From contig NZ_JPHF01000001.1 in NCBI RefSeq assembly GCF_000814325.1, forward strand, positions 1 through 64,000: a stretch of DNA of 64,000 nucleotides. The letters run 5' to 3'. The position numbers and the translations under genes are program-made. The notes under the pieces were generated by a model, which was given only the letters and a program-made list of their open reading frames with translations, was not told the DNA's origin and did not search any database. The stretch is from Flavihumibacter sp. ZG627. GTDB taxonomy: Bacteria > Bacteroidota > Bacteroidia > Chitinophagales > Chitinophagaceae. Positions 10,949 through 19,055 of this stretch are shown here, one piece after another. Within the stretch, counting starts at the first letter, position 1; each line of letters opens with the position of its first letter.

Positions 10949-11497
10949 ATGAAAACAACATTTTTATGCATAGCATTCGTAGTATTTACTATCATGGGCT
11001 GTAGCAAACCGGAGGCTGTTCTGTTCAAAGACAACAGCACTGCCATCAAGGCCGACAAATCATCCTGGACGGCAACTGCCGATAGTGAAACGCCTGATGG
11101 TTGGGAAAATACCGGTAAAGCCTCCGCTTTGCTGGATGGCAATAATGCTACCTACTGGCATACAGATTATTCTGTATCACCAACACCCGGGTATCCGCAT
11201 TGGGTTTTAATTGATATGAAGGCAGACCAATATATGGTAAGTGTTGCTGTTACAAACCGCCAGGCTGCCACGCCAAATCGTGTGGGAATGAAAAAATTCA
11301 AACTGGAAGGAAGCAGAGATGGCCAGGCATTTACTTCACTGGGTGAATTTAATTTTGCGATCACCAATGCTGCGCAAACATATCCCTTATCTCCTTCGGA
11401 GGGTTGGCGCTATTTAAAACTGACTGCCCTCGAAAGCCAGACCGGCACAACCGCACATACATTCCTTTCAGAGATCGATGTGTTTACGACAAAGTAA
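10949..11497 (+). CDS. Discoidin (F5/8 type C, CBM32-like) lipoprotein
   Basis: A small lipoprotein (lipobox TIMGCSKPE) consisting essentially of one F5/8 type C/discoidin domain: WTATADSETP, ALLDGNNATYWHTDYS, PHWVLIDMKADQYMVSVAVTNR and the C-terminal TFLSEIDVF. This fold binds sugars at the cell surface. It starts 6 bp after the DUF3472 gene and closes the four-gene uptake locus. The array YWHTDY plus GWRYLKL is typical of CBM32-like sensors without catalytic activity. Substrate unknown. Confidence 0.88.
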   Translation: MKTTFLCIAFVVFTIMGCSKPEAVLFKDNSTAIKADKSSWTATADSETPDGWENTGKASALLDGNNATYWHTDYSVSPTPGYPHWVLIDMKADQYMVSVAVTNRQAATPNRVGMKKFKLEGSRDGQAFTSLGEFNFAITNAAQTYPLSPSEGWRYLKLTALESQTGTTAHTFLSEIDVFTTK

Positions 11498-11545
11498 TTA
11501 TGAAGTACTGATTCTTTTTATTGAGCATTTAGTTTTGGTTAAACG

Positions 11546-11567
11546 AGCCGGGGTTTCAACCCCGGCT
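11546..11567. terminator. Hairpin between convergent genes
   Basis: AGCCGGGG (11546-11553) pairs with CCCCGGCT (11560-11567) around a 6-base loop, between the plus-strand discoidin gene and the minus-strand PKD gene. No strong T-tract follows on either side, so termination efficiency is uncertain. Confidence 0.5.
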
Positions 11568-11585
11568 ATTCATATACTCTATTAA

Positions 11586-11999
11586 CTAATAATCCCAGCA
11601 ACCCGCACAGGGTTCTCCATCTACATCAGATAAAGTTACTTTAACGATGTCCTTCGCTTTAAGTCCTCCTTTATCGGTTACTTTAAATTCAAAAATATAT
11701 TCACCATATTCGGGTAAGTAAATTCTGGCAATAGCATCTTCCATTGGTGGGATAGTAAATCCTGGTGGACAAGATATTAATCTCCAGCTAAAACGGAGTA
11801 TTAACCCTTCAGGATCTTTACCGATCCCATCTAATGTTATAAGCTTAGGTTTATGGTTAAAGAACTGATCAGTCCCGGCATTGGCGGAAGGTGGTTTGTT
11901 ATGGAGCAATGAGAATGGTCCCGCCTCATCATTTTTGTTGCAGGCAATTAATACCAACAACACAATGCCTATATAAAATGAAAACTTATGTGGTTTCAT
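11586..11999 (-). CDS. Small PKD-domain lipoprotein
   Basis: A 137-residue lipoprotein (lipobox LVLIACNKN) holding one PKD/cadherin-like immunoglobulin-fold domain: NAGTDQFFNHKPKLITLDG, DPEGLILRFSWRL, EYIFEFKVTDKGGLKAKD. It ends in a cysteine-containing tail EPCAGCWDY. Such domains mediate protein or polysaccharide contacts at the surface. It is 18 bp downstream of the broken haloperoxidase gene on the same strand and probably shared its transcript. No enzymatic motif is present. Confidence 0.78.
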   Translation of the reverse strand: MKPHKFSFYIGIVLLVLIACNKNDEAGPFSLLHNKPPSANAGTDQFFNHKPKLITLDGIGKDPEGLILRFSWRLISCPPGFTIPPMEDAIARIYLPEYGEYIFEFKVTDKGGLKAKDIVKVTLSDVDGEPCAGCWDY

Positions 12000-12017
12000 G
12001 GCACTTGTTTTAATTGA

Positions 12018-13394
12018 TTAATGAATAAATCTTATCTGCTTATCCATATGCTCTATAAGAGCGCTTCCAAGCATCTTACCTGCGGCAATAGAAAAGCGGT
12101 AATGCAGTCCTCCTAAAACGCGGCTATCACCTGCATCTTCAGCTGCATGTTGAAACGAATAATAGTATCGTGTTGGTAACCCCAGAAAGTCATAGGTGTG
12201 ATCGGTGAAGGCGTAATTATTGCCAAACTCCTGGCTCATTACGATGGCAGCCGGAATTGAAAAACTGGAATGTGCTGAAGGATATTCCGGGTGGTTTGGA
12301 GTAGTTATAAATGAATTCCAGGCGGGCATTGCCATTACTGACCGGATATAAGTAACTGGCCTTAAAAGATTATAGTGGTATTTGGCTTTCCAGGTAGCAA
12401 TCCGGGCATCGCTCTGTGAAATACCAAGGCGAACATAAATTAACGCCGCACGGTCAAGCATAACCGCATCGCCTTCCATTTCCAACACTTGCATCAATAT
12501 ACTTAGCCAGTGTGCATGACCTCCGCCCGGTACATCTCTCCATGCAATGACCTGTTCTTTCTGCTCATCGTTAAGGGTAAGTGATAGGTCGTAAACTTCC
12601 TTTACCGCAGCATAAAATTCTGATGATGGATCAGTGGAAAAGGCTAATGGCGGACCTATATGCGCAGCTTCCACACTCCCTGGAATGAGGGGCCTGTTTG
12701 TTCCCCAATAAGGGTTTTGGGGATTCAGATTAGCTGGCGGTGTTTTTCCCAGGCACCTGGCCCAACAGGTAAAATATATAGTGGGTGTTCTGTAAGAGAG
12801 CCGTCTGATTTAGACCATTCGTAAACTGAGAGGGCAACTGCTTTGCCAAAATCAACTGATGTCTGAAAGGTTGCAGACATTTATCTCTTCCTGGTAGCGT
12901 TCATTCAATGCAGCTTCCAGAGAATCTGTAGAACCTTTATCCGCCTCAGATAAATTGGAATAATAATACCTTTTCATTTCCGCAAAAACAGTATTTGCTA
13001 CCGTTGGCCAATGGTAGGCGATCCCAGGTTCTGTTGAAGGCATGGCGGGCATGTCAGATAATTGACCACTTAGTGTACGATAAGCAGGCATCCCGGGCAG
13101 AACCGATTCGTATAAGGCGATACTGCTATATGCCCAGTGCTGCATCATCACAAAATTATTCAGTAGGGTTGGATTGGATCTCAACAACCTTAAATCAAAT
13201 TTTATCCAGGTTTGAACCACGTCTGACGGATAGGTTTTGGTTTGCTTCAGATGCCCATTAAACTGTTTAACCTCCTTCATTATGTCTTTCTGAGAAACAT
13301 CGTTTTCAATTACATCTTTTTTACATGATACAACGAAAATGAGACATAGAATCAGCAGAAATAAATTATTCTGTAAACTGGTTATTCTTTTCAT
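12018..13394 (-). pseudogene. Vanadium-dependent haloperoxidase/PAP2-like gene with two frameshifts
   Basis: The reading frame is interrupted twice. The N-terminal part (lipoprotein signal LIFVVSCKKD, start at 13394) ends at a TGA at 12852. The middle part (TFQTSVDFGKAVALSVYEW to LPVGPGAW) is in another frame. The C-terminal part (PPANLNPQNPYWGTN onward) returns to the first frame and ends at 12018. One base appears extra near 12877. One appears missing in the five-base T run at 12743-12747; adding it restores WEKTPPANLNP. The catalytic end keeps the PAP2 histidine motif YPSAHSSFSIP and SRVLGGLHYRFS. Real mutation or sequencing error cannot be separated here. Confidence 0.85.
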
Positions 13395-13577
13395 AATTGA
13401 TAAGTTTTTGGTTAATGAATAACTACACGCAGTAGTCAAAATTAAAATCTAACCTGTGTGGGGTCAATAGCATAAACAGTTCATTTTTAGATGAAAATCA
13501 TTGCTTTAACAGCATGAATATGCTATTCCAAACTAGCCCGGGATTTGATAACTTTATAGGAGGCATTCATTATTGAA

Positions 13578-15806
13578 ATGAAGCAATCAGAATTTACCCC
13601 TCCGCGCATTAAACCTTTCCTGCTGTTAATCATTTCAGTGGTGCCGGCTTTTTGCATCGCTCAGAATAAACCCCCTATTGATTCTCTCAAAAGTGTTTTG
13701 AAATATCAGCCGGAGGATAGTTCCAGGGTTCAAACCTTAAACCTGCTAAGCAGACTACATTGGCAAAGAGCTAAATACAGTGATGGGGTAAACTACGCAG
13801 ATGAAGCGCTTGCTCTTGCTGAGAAAATCATATTTCATCCAGGTAGGGCCGAAGCCCTCAATAACAAAGGAATAATTGCTTCTTACCAGAGTAATCATCG
13901 GGAGGCTCTTCAGCAATTCAGTGAGGCACTTAGAATAAGTGAAAAATCAAAATTTTATAAAGGAGTTGTTGGTGCTTACAACGGAATTGCCGGAGTGTAT
14001 TATGCACAGGGAAATTATCCTGAGTCACTGAAAAATCTCTTTGCATTACTTAAGATTGGGAAAGAAGGCGGCGATAAAAAAGGGGTATCTAATTTTTATA
14101 ATAATATCGCGATTATTTATGCTGTACAGGGTAATTACTCTGAAGCAATTAAAAACCACTTTGCCAGCCTTTCATTAAAGGAAGAATTAGGCGATAAAAA
14201 TGGTGTATCAAACTCATTTGCAAATATCGGTCTCAAATATAGTTCTCAGGGAAATTACCCGGAAGCATTAAATCATTATTTTAAGTCGTTGAAGATAAAA
14301 GAACAACTTGATGATAAGCAGGGGATTGCAAATACCTGTAACAGTATCGGGCTGGCTTATATGAACCAGCATAAATATTCGGAAGCTATGGATTTTTGTT
14401 TTGCTTCATTAAGAAAGAATGAAGAAATAGGGTATAAGATTGGTATTGCCCATGCATACAATAGCCTTGGTCTCATTTATGGTAAACTACATAATTATGA
14501 AGATGCCTTGAAATATCATCATGTGTCTCTGAAAATCAATGAAGAGCTCGGGGATAATAAAGCAATTGCCTGTTCATATATAAATTTGGGTGAAGCTAAT
14601 ACTAGCCTTGGAGATTATTCAGAAGCAAGGAAACTCCTTCTGGAAGGGTTAAACCTTTCCAAAAAAGTAGGAGCCAAGGATGATATAAAAAACTGCTATG
14701 AACAACTTTCGCGGCTCGACAGTTCAACTGGAAATTGGAAGGGGGCGTTCTATAATCATAAACAGTTTATTCTTTATCGAGATAGCCTCCAGAATGAAGC
14801 TCATGGGAAGAAAATAATGGAGGCACAACTTAAATATGAGTTCCAACGCCGGGAGGATTCGCTTAATTACCTTCAGCAACTTACCAGTGAACAGTTAAAG
14901 CAGCAATCCTTATTAGCGCAACAACACCAGCAATCTCTTGCGATAAAAGAAATGGAAGTTTCCTTAATGCTTAGCGATAAAAAAGTGAAGCACCTTGAAT
15001 TAGAAGCTAAGGACGCAGCCTTTGCCTTGCAGAAGGCAGATATAAATAAAAAGAATCGAGAATTATTGATTCTCAACAATCAAAAGGCCATTCAGACACT
15101 CCGCATAAAAAAGCAGGAGGATCTCCGTAATTATTTGTTCCTGGTACTGACCTTATTCGGAATTCTCGCCATTCTGATGTATAAGAATTACAGCACTCGT
15201 CAAAAGTTGAAACTTCAGACCCTTCGAAATAAAATAGCCAGCGACCTGCACGATGACGTAGGAAGTACGTTGAGCAGTATCTCTATATTTTCTCAGATGG
15301 TACAGCAACAGTCAAAGGAGGTAAATCCCATGTTGGAAACCATTGAGGAAAGCTCAAGGAAAATGCTCGATGCTATGGCCGATATTGTTTGGACCATCAA
15401 TCCGGAGAATGATCAGTTTGAGAAGATCATTTTACGGATGCGAAATTTTGCCTATGAAGTGCTTGGAGCCAAAGGAATTGATTTCGAATTTATTGCAGAT
15501 GATGAAGTGGAAAGATTGAAATTGTTAATGGATGTCAGGAAAAATCTTTACCTGATATTCAAGGAAGCTGTTAACAATATGATTAAGTATTCAGGAGCGG
15601 ATAAAGCCTTATTCTCACTTAGCTCCTCCAATAATAATTTGACCATGCTGATTAAGGATAATGGTAAAGGCTTCGCAGTAGAAAATTCCAGGGTTGGTAA
15701 TGGTTTGAAGAATATGAAAAAAAGGGCAGATGAAATTGGTGGTCAACTCACCATTGATTCTCTTCCAGGCAAGGGAACCACAATTGTATTAAATCTCGCT
15801 GTATAA
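13578..15806 (+). CDS. TPR-containing sensor histidine kinase (HisKA_3/NarX-like)
   Basis: Membrane sensor kinase of 742 residues: signal peptide (about 1-29), seven or eight tetratricopeptide repeats of about 40 residues (motif GNYSEALKNHF, about 50-390), coiled coil (about 410-520), one membrane segment (YLFLVLTLFGILAILMY, about 520-540), then HisKA_3 with phospho-acceptor H558 in DLHDDVGSTLSS. The HATPase domain has N box NNMIKYS, DNGKGF and GNGLKNM. This architecture is common in Bacteroidota, with the TPRs in the periplasm. The NarL-type regulator starts 11 bp downstream and is the obvious partner. Signal and targets are unknown. Confidence 0.94.
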   Translation: MKQSEFTPPRIKPFLLLIISVVPAFCIAQNKPPIDSLKSVLKYQPEDSSRVQTLNLLSRLHWQRAKYSDGVNYADEALALAEKIIFHPGRAEALNNKGIIASYQSNHREALQQFSEALRISEKSKFYKGVVGAYNGIAGVYYAQGNYPESLKNLFALLKIGKEGGDKKGVSNFYNNIAIIYAVQGNYSEAIKNHFASLSLKEELGDKNGVSNSFANIGLKYSSQGNYPEALNHYFKSLKIKEQLDDKQGIANTCNSIGLAYMNQHKYSEAMDFCFASLRKNEEIGYKIGIAHAYNSLGLIYGKLHNYEDALKYHHVSLKINEELGDNKAIACSYINLGEANTSLGDYSEARKLLLEGLNLSKKVGAKDDIKNCYEQLSRLDSSTGNWKGAFYNHKQFILYRDSLQNEAHGKKIMEAQLKYEFQRREDSLNYLQQLTSEQLKQQSLLAQQHQQSLAIKEMEVSLMLSDKKVKHLELEAKDAAFALQKADINKKNRELLILNNQKAIQTLRIKKQEDLRNYLFLVLTLFGILAILMYKNYSTRQKLKLQTLRNKIASDLHDDVGSTLSSISIFSQMVQQQSKEVNPMLETIEESSRKMLDAMADIVWTINPENDQFEKIILRMRNFAYEVLGAKGIDFEFIADDEVERLKLLMDVRKNLYLIFKEAVNNMIKYSGADKALFSLSSSNNNLTMLIKDNGKGFAVENSRVGNGLKNMKKRADEIGGQLTIDSLPGKGTTIVLNLAV

Positions 15807-15817
15807 AAAAAGAAAAA

Positions 15818-16456
15818 ATGGATATACGTGTAGCCATATTTGAAGACAATAAGAGCTTACGCCAGGGGCTTTTTCAATTAATTAATGGCAGCGACGGTTT
15901 TGAATGCGTTGGTGCCTTTGAAGATTGTATGAATGGTTTAAAAAACATTGAAGAGAGCAGGCCCGATGTAGTATTGATGGATATTGAAATGCCAGGAATG
16001 AATGGCATTGAGGCGGTTAAACTTATTCGCCAAAAATTTCCTGAATTGAAAATATGCATGCAGACAATATTTGAAGACAGCGATAAGATTTTTCAGTCTA
16101 TCCAGGCTGGTGCCTCAGGGTATATTCTTAAAACAACATCCCCCTCACGGATACTTGATTTTATTCGGGATACTTATGAAGGTGGCGCACCCATGAGTCC
16201 TTCGGTAGCTTCAAAAGTTTTAAATATTGTAAAACAACAATCCCCTTATACTGCTGTGAACGATTTTAATCTCTCTGACAGAGAAAAAGAAATTCTTTCC
16301 TGTCTTGTAAAAGGGATGAGCTATAAATTGATTGGCAGTACCTGTTTCATCAGCATTGATACAGTACGCGGACATATCCGCAGCATTTATGATAAACTTC
16401 ATGTGCACTCTAAGGGTGAAGCAATCGCCACCGCAATAAAAGGTAATATAGTTTGA
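15818..16456 (+). CDS. NarL/LuxR-family response regulator
   Basis: A 212-residue two-domain regulator. The receiver (about 1-120) has phospho-acceptor D55 in VVLMDIEMPGMNG and the acidic pocket IFEDNKS. The LuxR-type helix-turn-helix (about 148-205) reads LSDREKEILSCLVKGMSYKLIG, SIDTVRGHIRSIYDKLHVHSKGEA. It should be phosphorylated by the kinase encoded 11 bp upstream and bind DNA as a dimer. The family name is certain, the regulon is not. No target site could be recognised in the window. Confidence 0.95.
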   Translation: MDIRVAIFEDNKSLRQGLFQLINGSDGFECVGAFEDCMNGLKNIEESRPDVVLMDIEMPGMNGIEAVKLIRQKFPELKICMQTIFEDSDKIFQSIQAGASGYILKTTSPSRILDFIRDTYEGGAPMSPSVASKVLNIVKQQSPYTAVNDFNLSDREKEILSCLVKGMSYKLIGSTCFISIDTVRGHIRSIYDKLHVHSKGEAIATAIKGNIV

Positions 16457-16554
16457 TGCACTCTCCCTTTCCATTGCGCTTTGGTTTTATGGTGTCTTAA
16501 GCATGGTACTGAATTGGAGCTGACAGGGTTCGGCGTAGGATCCACGTTACGTGC

Positions 16555-16590
16555 AAAAAAAATCCTCGCAGAATATTGTATCTGCAAGGA
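16555..16590 (-). terminator. Intrinsic terminator of tRNA-Asn
   Basis: On the minus strand TCCTTGCAGA (16590-16581) pairs with TCTGCGAGGA (16572-16563), with one mismatch, across an 8-base loop. It is followed by eight T residues (complement of A 16555-16562). It lies 17 bp after the tRNA 3' end. In the other direction it is followed by CTTTTGTTTT and may also stop transcripts from the response-regulator gene. Confidence 0.72.
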
Positions 16591-16606
16591 CTTTTGTTTT
16601 CTTAAG

Positions 16607-16680
16607 CTCCCCCTGCTGGACTTGAACCAGCGACCCTCTGATTAACAGTCAGATGCTCTAACCAACTGAGCTAAGGAGGA
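16607..16680 (-). tRNA. tRNA-Asn (GTT)
   Basis: A 74-nt cloverleaf on the minus strand. Acceptor TCCTCCT pairs with AGGGGGA (one T-G pair). D arm is TAGCTCAGTTGGTTAGAGCA. Anticodon stem-loop is CTGACTGTTAATCAG with anticodon GTT. The T arm is GCTGG-TTCAAGT-CCAGC. Discriminator is G; CCA is not encoded. The anticodon gives asparagine. Confidence 0.95.
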
Positions 16681-16825
16681 ATAACCAGCTTCACAGTTGC
16701 CTGTAAAGTTCCCTTTTGGGGAGTGCAAAAATAGGCATTTTTGCAATCGCACAAAATTTTTACTGCCTTATTTTAAAACAATGGATGTATTGAATCATTG
16801 TTCTTCCACATATGATAATGAAACA

Positions 16826-17428
16826 TCAATCAAAGGATGCAGCATAGGGGTCATTCCGCTTTCTCTGCACCATCAGCCATTCAAAACATTTGGCTCCTGC
16901 TGTTCCTATAAAAATACCCAACAGGGCTCCCCCCGCTATATCGAGGGGGTAATGTTTACCCACATATACCTGTGCATAGCCTATTATAAAAGCCCATACA
17001 AATAACCAGCTCCAACGTTTTCCTTTTACCAGCCATATTGCCCAGTACCAGAAGCTTGCCAGCGCAAAATGATTGCTCGCATGCGATGAAGGGAAACTAT
17101 GATGACCGCCACAACCCACGAGCGACCTGACCATTCCTTCCAGCGTGGGCTCAAAGCAAGGCCGCTCCCTGGCAAATAAGGGCTTCAGAATGGAAGCAGA
17201 CCCGTAATCGGCCAAACCCACGCAAACTACAGTTATAAGAATAATGTAAAGAGGATATGGCCGGGCATATCGGATTACCCAGTATAAAATGAATGCATAT
17301 AAGGGCAGCCATGTCCTTGCGTTTCGCAACATTAGCATAATGAAGTCAGTAGATGGCGAAACATTGGTTTGTTGTACCCAAAGTAATAAGGCTCGGTCAG
17401 CTTCAAGCAACCATTCCATTCCAGACAT
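16826..17428 (-). CDS. PAP2-family membrane phosphatase
   Basis: An integral membrane protein of 200 residues with five or six hydrophobic segments and the three phosphatidic-acid-phosphatase motifs: KPLFARERP, PSSHASNHF and VYVGKHYPLD. The family removes phosphate from lipid phosphates such as phosphatidate or undecaprenyl pyrophosphate. In motif 3 the usual arginine six residues before the catalytic histidine is replaced by glutamine (AQVYVGKH). Single gene facing the neighbouring tRNA; no partner nearby. Exact substrate unknown. Confidence 0.88.
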   Translation of the reverse strand: MSGMEWLLEADRALLLWVQQTNVSPSTDFIMLMLRNARTWLPLYAFILYWVIRYARPYPLYIILITVVCVGLADYGSASILKPLFARERPCFEPTLEGMVRSLVGCGGHHSFPSSHASNHFALASFWYWAIWLVKGKRWSWLFVWAFIIGYAQVYVGKHYPLDIAGGALLGIFIGTAGAKCFEWLMVQRKRNDPYAASFD

Positions 17429-17660
17429 AAAGAAGGTTTTAATGAGCTAAGGTGGAATTGATAAGTTAGGGGAATATGAAAGGCCTGTTATCTAATCTTG
17501 AAATCCCCGCACTCAAACCAAAGCATATGGGTGATTTTTCGCCCCTATTTGGATGGGTTTTTTCTACGCTAAAGGGTCTGAAACCCCCTCCATTACCCAT
17601 ATTTCTGCTGGCACCGGAATTGTTGCTTAAAGGTATTCTTTAACCATAAAATTATTAACT

Positions 17661-18254
17661 ATGCAAAACAGATCAGAAAGGCGGGACTATGGCTCTCGTG
17701 ATCAGGACAGGCAGCGTTATAATGACCGGTATGAAGGCCGATCTAACGATAACCGGTACTACTCAGAATATGACCGCGGATTTGAAGATGACGATGATCT
17801 CCGCCGCAGTTCTCAGCGTTACCGGAATGATGATGAAGATGTAGATGAGCGTAGCGATTTTAGCCGCGCTTACAATTATGGTCGGAACGATTATAGCCGC
17901 AATGACTTTGACCGACATCGCAGTGATTATGACCGCAATGACTATGATCATAACAACTACAGTCGATTCAGCGATGACCGCAATGAGACATCAGATCGCT
18001 ATGATAGTCAGTGGCGTTCAGAACGCCAGAATCAGTATGGCCGCGATCATCATTCAGATGACCGCAACAGATCCCGTAATAATCCAGAATCAGCTGATAA
18101 CCTCGCCCGTATGACAAGCCGTAATTACGGCCGCGGACGCAGCACTGATCCCTATGAAAATACAAGGTCTTCATGGGACAGCAATTATCGTGAAACCCGC
18201 GGTAGTGGCTACGGTTATGCAGGTAGAAGAATACGCAGAGATAACGAATGGTAA
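17661..18254 (+). CDS. Low-complexity Asp/Arg/Asn/Tyr/Ser-rich protein
   Basis: A 197-residue protein built almost entirely of D, R, N, Y, S, E and G, with short recurring peptides such as RNDYSRNDFDRHRSDYDRND. It has no signal peptide, no hydrophobic core and no cysteine, so it should be intrinsically disordered. Positive and negative residues alternate closely. At the DNA level this gives repeated GACCGCAATGAC-like words, but units are irregular. A strong terminator follows at 18276 and a small hypothetical gene at 18384. Function unknown; possibilities such as nucleic-acid binding, stress protection or condensate formation are inference only. Confidence 0.75.
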   Translation: MQNRSERRDYGSRDQDRQRYNDRYEGRSNDNRYYSEYDRGFEDDDDLRRSSQRYRNDDEDVDERSDFSRAYNYGRNDYSRNDFDRHRSDYDRNDYDHNNYSRFSDDRNETSDRYDSQWRSERQNQYGRDHHSDDRNRSRNNPESADNLARMTSRNYGRGRSTDPYENTRSSWDSNYRETRGSGYGYAGRRIRRDNEW

Positions 18255-18275
18255 AAACTTTGCTTGCCTAAAAAC

Positions 18276-18312
18276 AATACGATCAGCTCGTTGGAACTGA
18301 TCGTATTTTTGT
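18276..18312 (+). terminator. Rho-independent terminator
   Basis: AATACGATCAG (18276-18286) pairs perfectly with CTGATCGTATT (18297-18307) over a 10-base loop, then TTTGTTT. It lies 22 bp after the low-complexity gene. Confidence 0.82.
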
Positions 18313-18383
18313 TTAGTTCAGGCAAGGAATTTGTAGTAAATTATTAAACGATTGCATCTTTTTCCATCTTTAAAACAGCCGCC

Positions 18384-18692
18384 ATGAAAAATTTTAAACC
18401 AGGTTCAAAAGCCCTGAGAAATTTCCGTGTTATTGATACTAAAAGACAAGAACCGGCATCCGCTGCAAATACTAACCAATATGGTCACCGCGGTATTTAT
18501 GACCAGGTGGAAGCTGCAAAAATGGGCTATGGTATTGCTAATCCAGATAAGAACAGGCCGGGATTGGAAAACCGTCATATCGGAAGCGACCCGGCAATGG
18601 GTGGATTTGCGCAGTGGGATATTGAAGAGAGTTTGCAAAAAAATCCAAAAAACACGTATAGTCATAAGGATGAGGACCTCGCCTATGATTGA
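18384..18692 (+). CDS. Small hypothetical protein
   Basis: A 102-residue soluble protein, rich in lysine, asparagine and glycine, with no signal peptide and no recognised domain. Visible stretches are YGHRGIYDQVEAAKMGYGIANPDKNRPGLENRHIGS and a C-terminal acidic KDEDLAYD. Codon use is like that of its neighbours, and a start ATG follows an A/G-poor leader without clear Shine-Dalgarno, as is usual for the phylum. It stands alone after the terminator at 18276 and converges with the Rieske gene only 6 bp away. Could be a stress-related small protein like its upstream neighbour; unproven. Confidence 0.65.
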   Translation: MKNFKPGSKALRNFRVIDTKRQEPASAANTNQYGHRGIYDQVEAAKMGYGIANPDKNRPGLENRHIGSDPAMGGFAQWDIEESLQKNPKNTYSHKDEDLAYD

Positions 18693-18698
18693 TCATCA

Positions 18699-19055
18699 TC
18701 AGAATATTCCGAATAGACCTTTTTCTTCCATCCCTATATATATACCCTCTTCCCGGATCTCAACGGGCCAGTGTTTCAGGTAATAACCTTCGCCTGAAAC
18801 ATTGCGCCCGTTTTCCATGCAGAATTTATACCGGTGCAACGGACAAACTACATTTCCCAGCGCATCTATAAAACCCGAAGACAAAAGCCCGCTGGCATGC
18901 GGGCATTTGTATGCGAAGGCAAACAGGCGTTCCTGATACTTACCCACGCAGATGATCTTCCCATTGAGTGATGCTACTGCAATATTATTTGCAGCGAAAT
19001 CCAACTCCTCCACACTCTCCGCCAGCTTATGCCATTTGTATTTCTTATGGCTCAT
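18699..19055 (-). CDS. Rieske [2Fe-2S] ferredoxin
   Basis: A 118-residue one-domain Rieske protein. Cluster ligands are visible as C51-P-H53 (YKCPHASG) and C71-P-L-H74 (VVCPLHRYKF). The protein is soluble, with no membrane anchor, so it resembles the ferredoxins of dioxygenase systems or NirD-like proteins rather than respiratory Rieske subunits. Its start overlaps the last 11 bp of hflX, so it is translationally coupled to that gene, an arrangement with no evident functional link. Electron partners are not encoded nearby. Confidence 0.9.
   Translation of the reverse strand: MSHKKYKWHKLAESVEELDFAANNIAVASLNGKIICVGKYQERLFAFAYKCPHASGLLSSGFIDALGNVVCPLHRYKFCMENGRNVSGEGYYLKHWPVEIREEGIYIGMEEKGLFGIF

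Noticed and set aside
12018-12674. Haloperoxidase C-terminal part as an independent PAP2 protein
   Set aside because: Its N-terminus continues smoothly in family sequence upstream through the frame break, so it is part of the broken gene.
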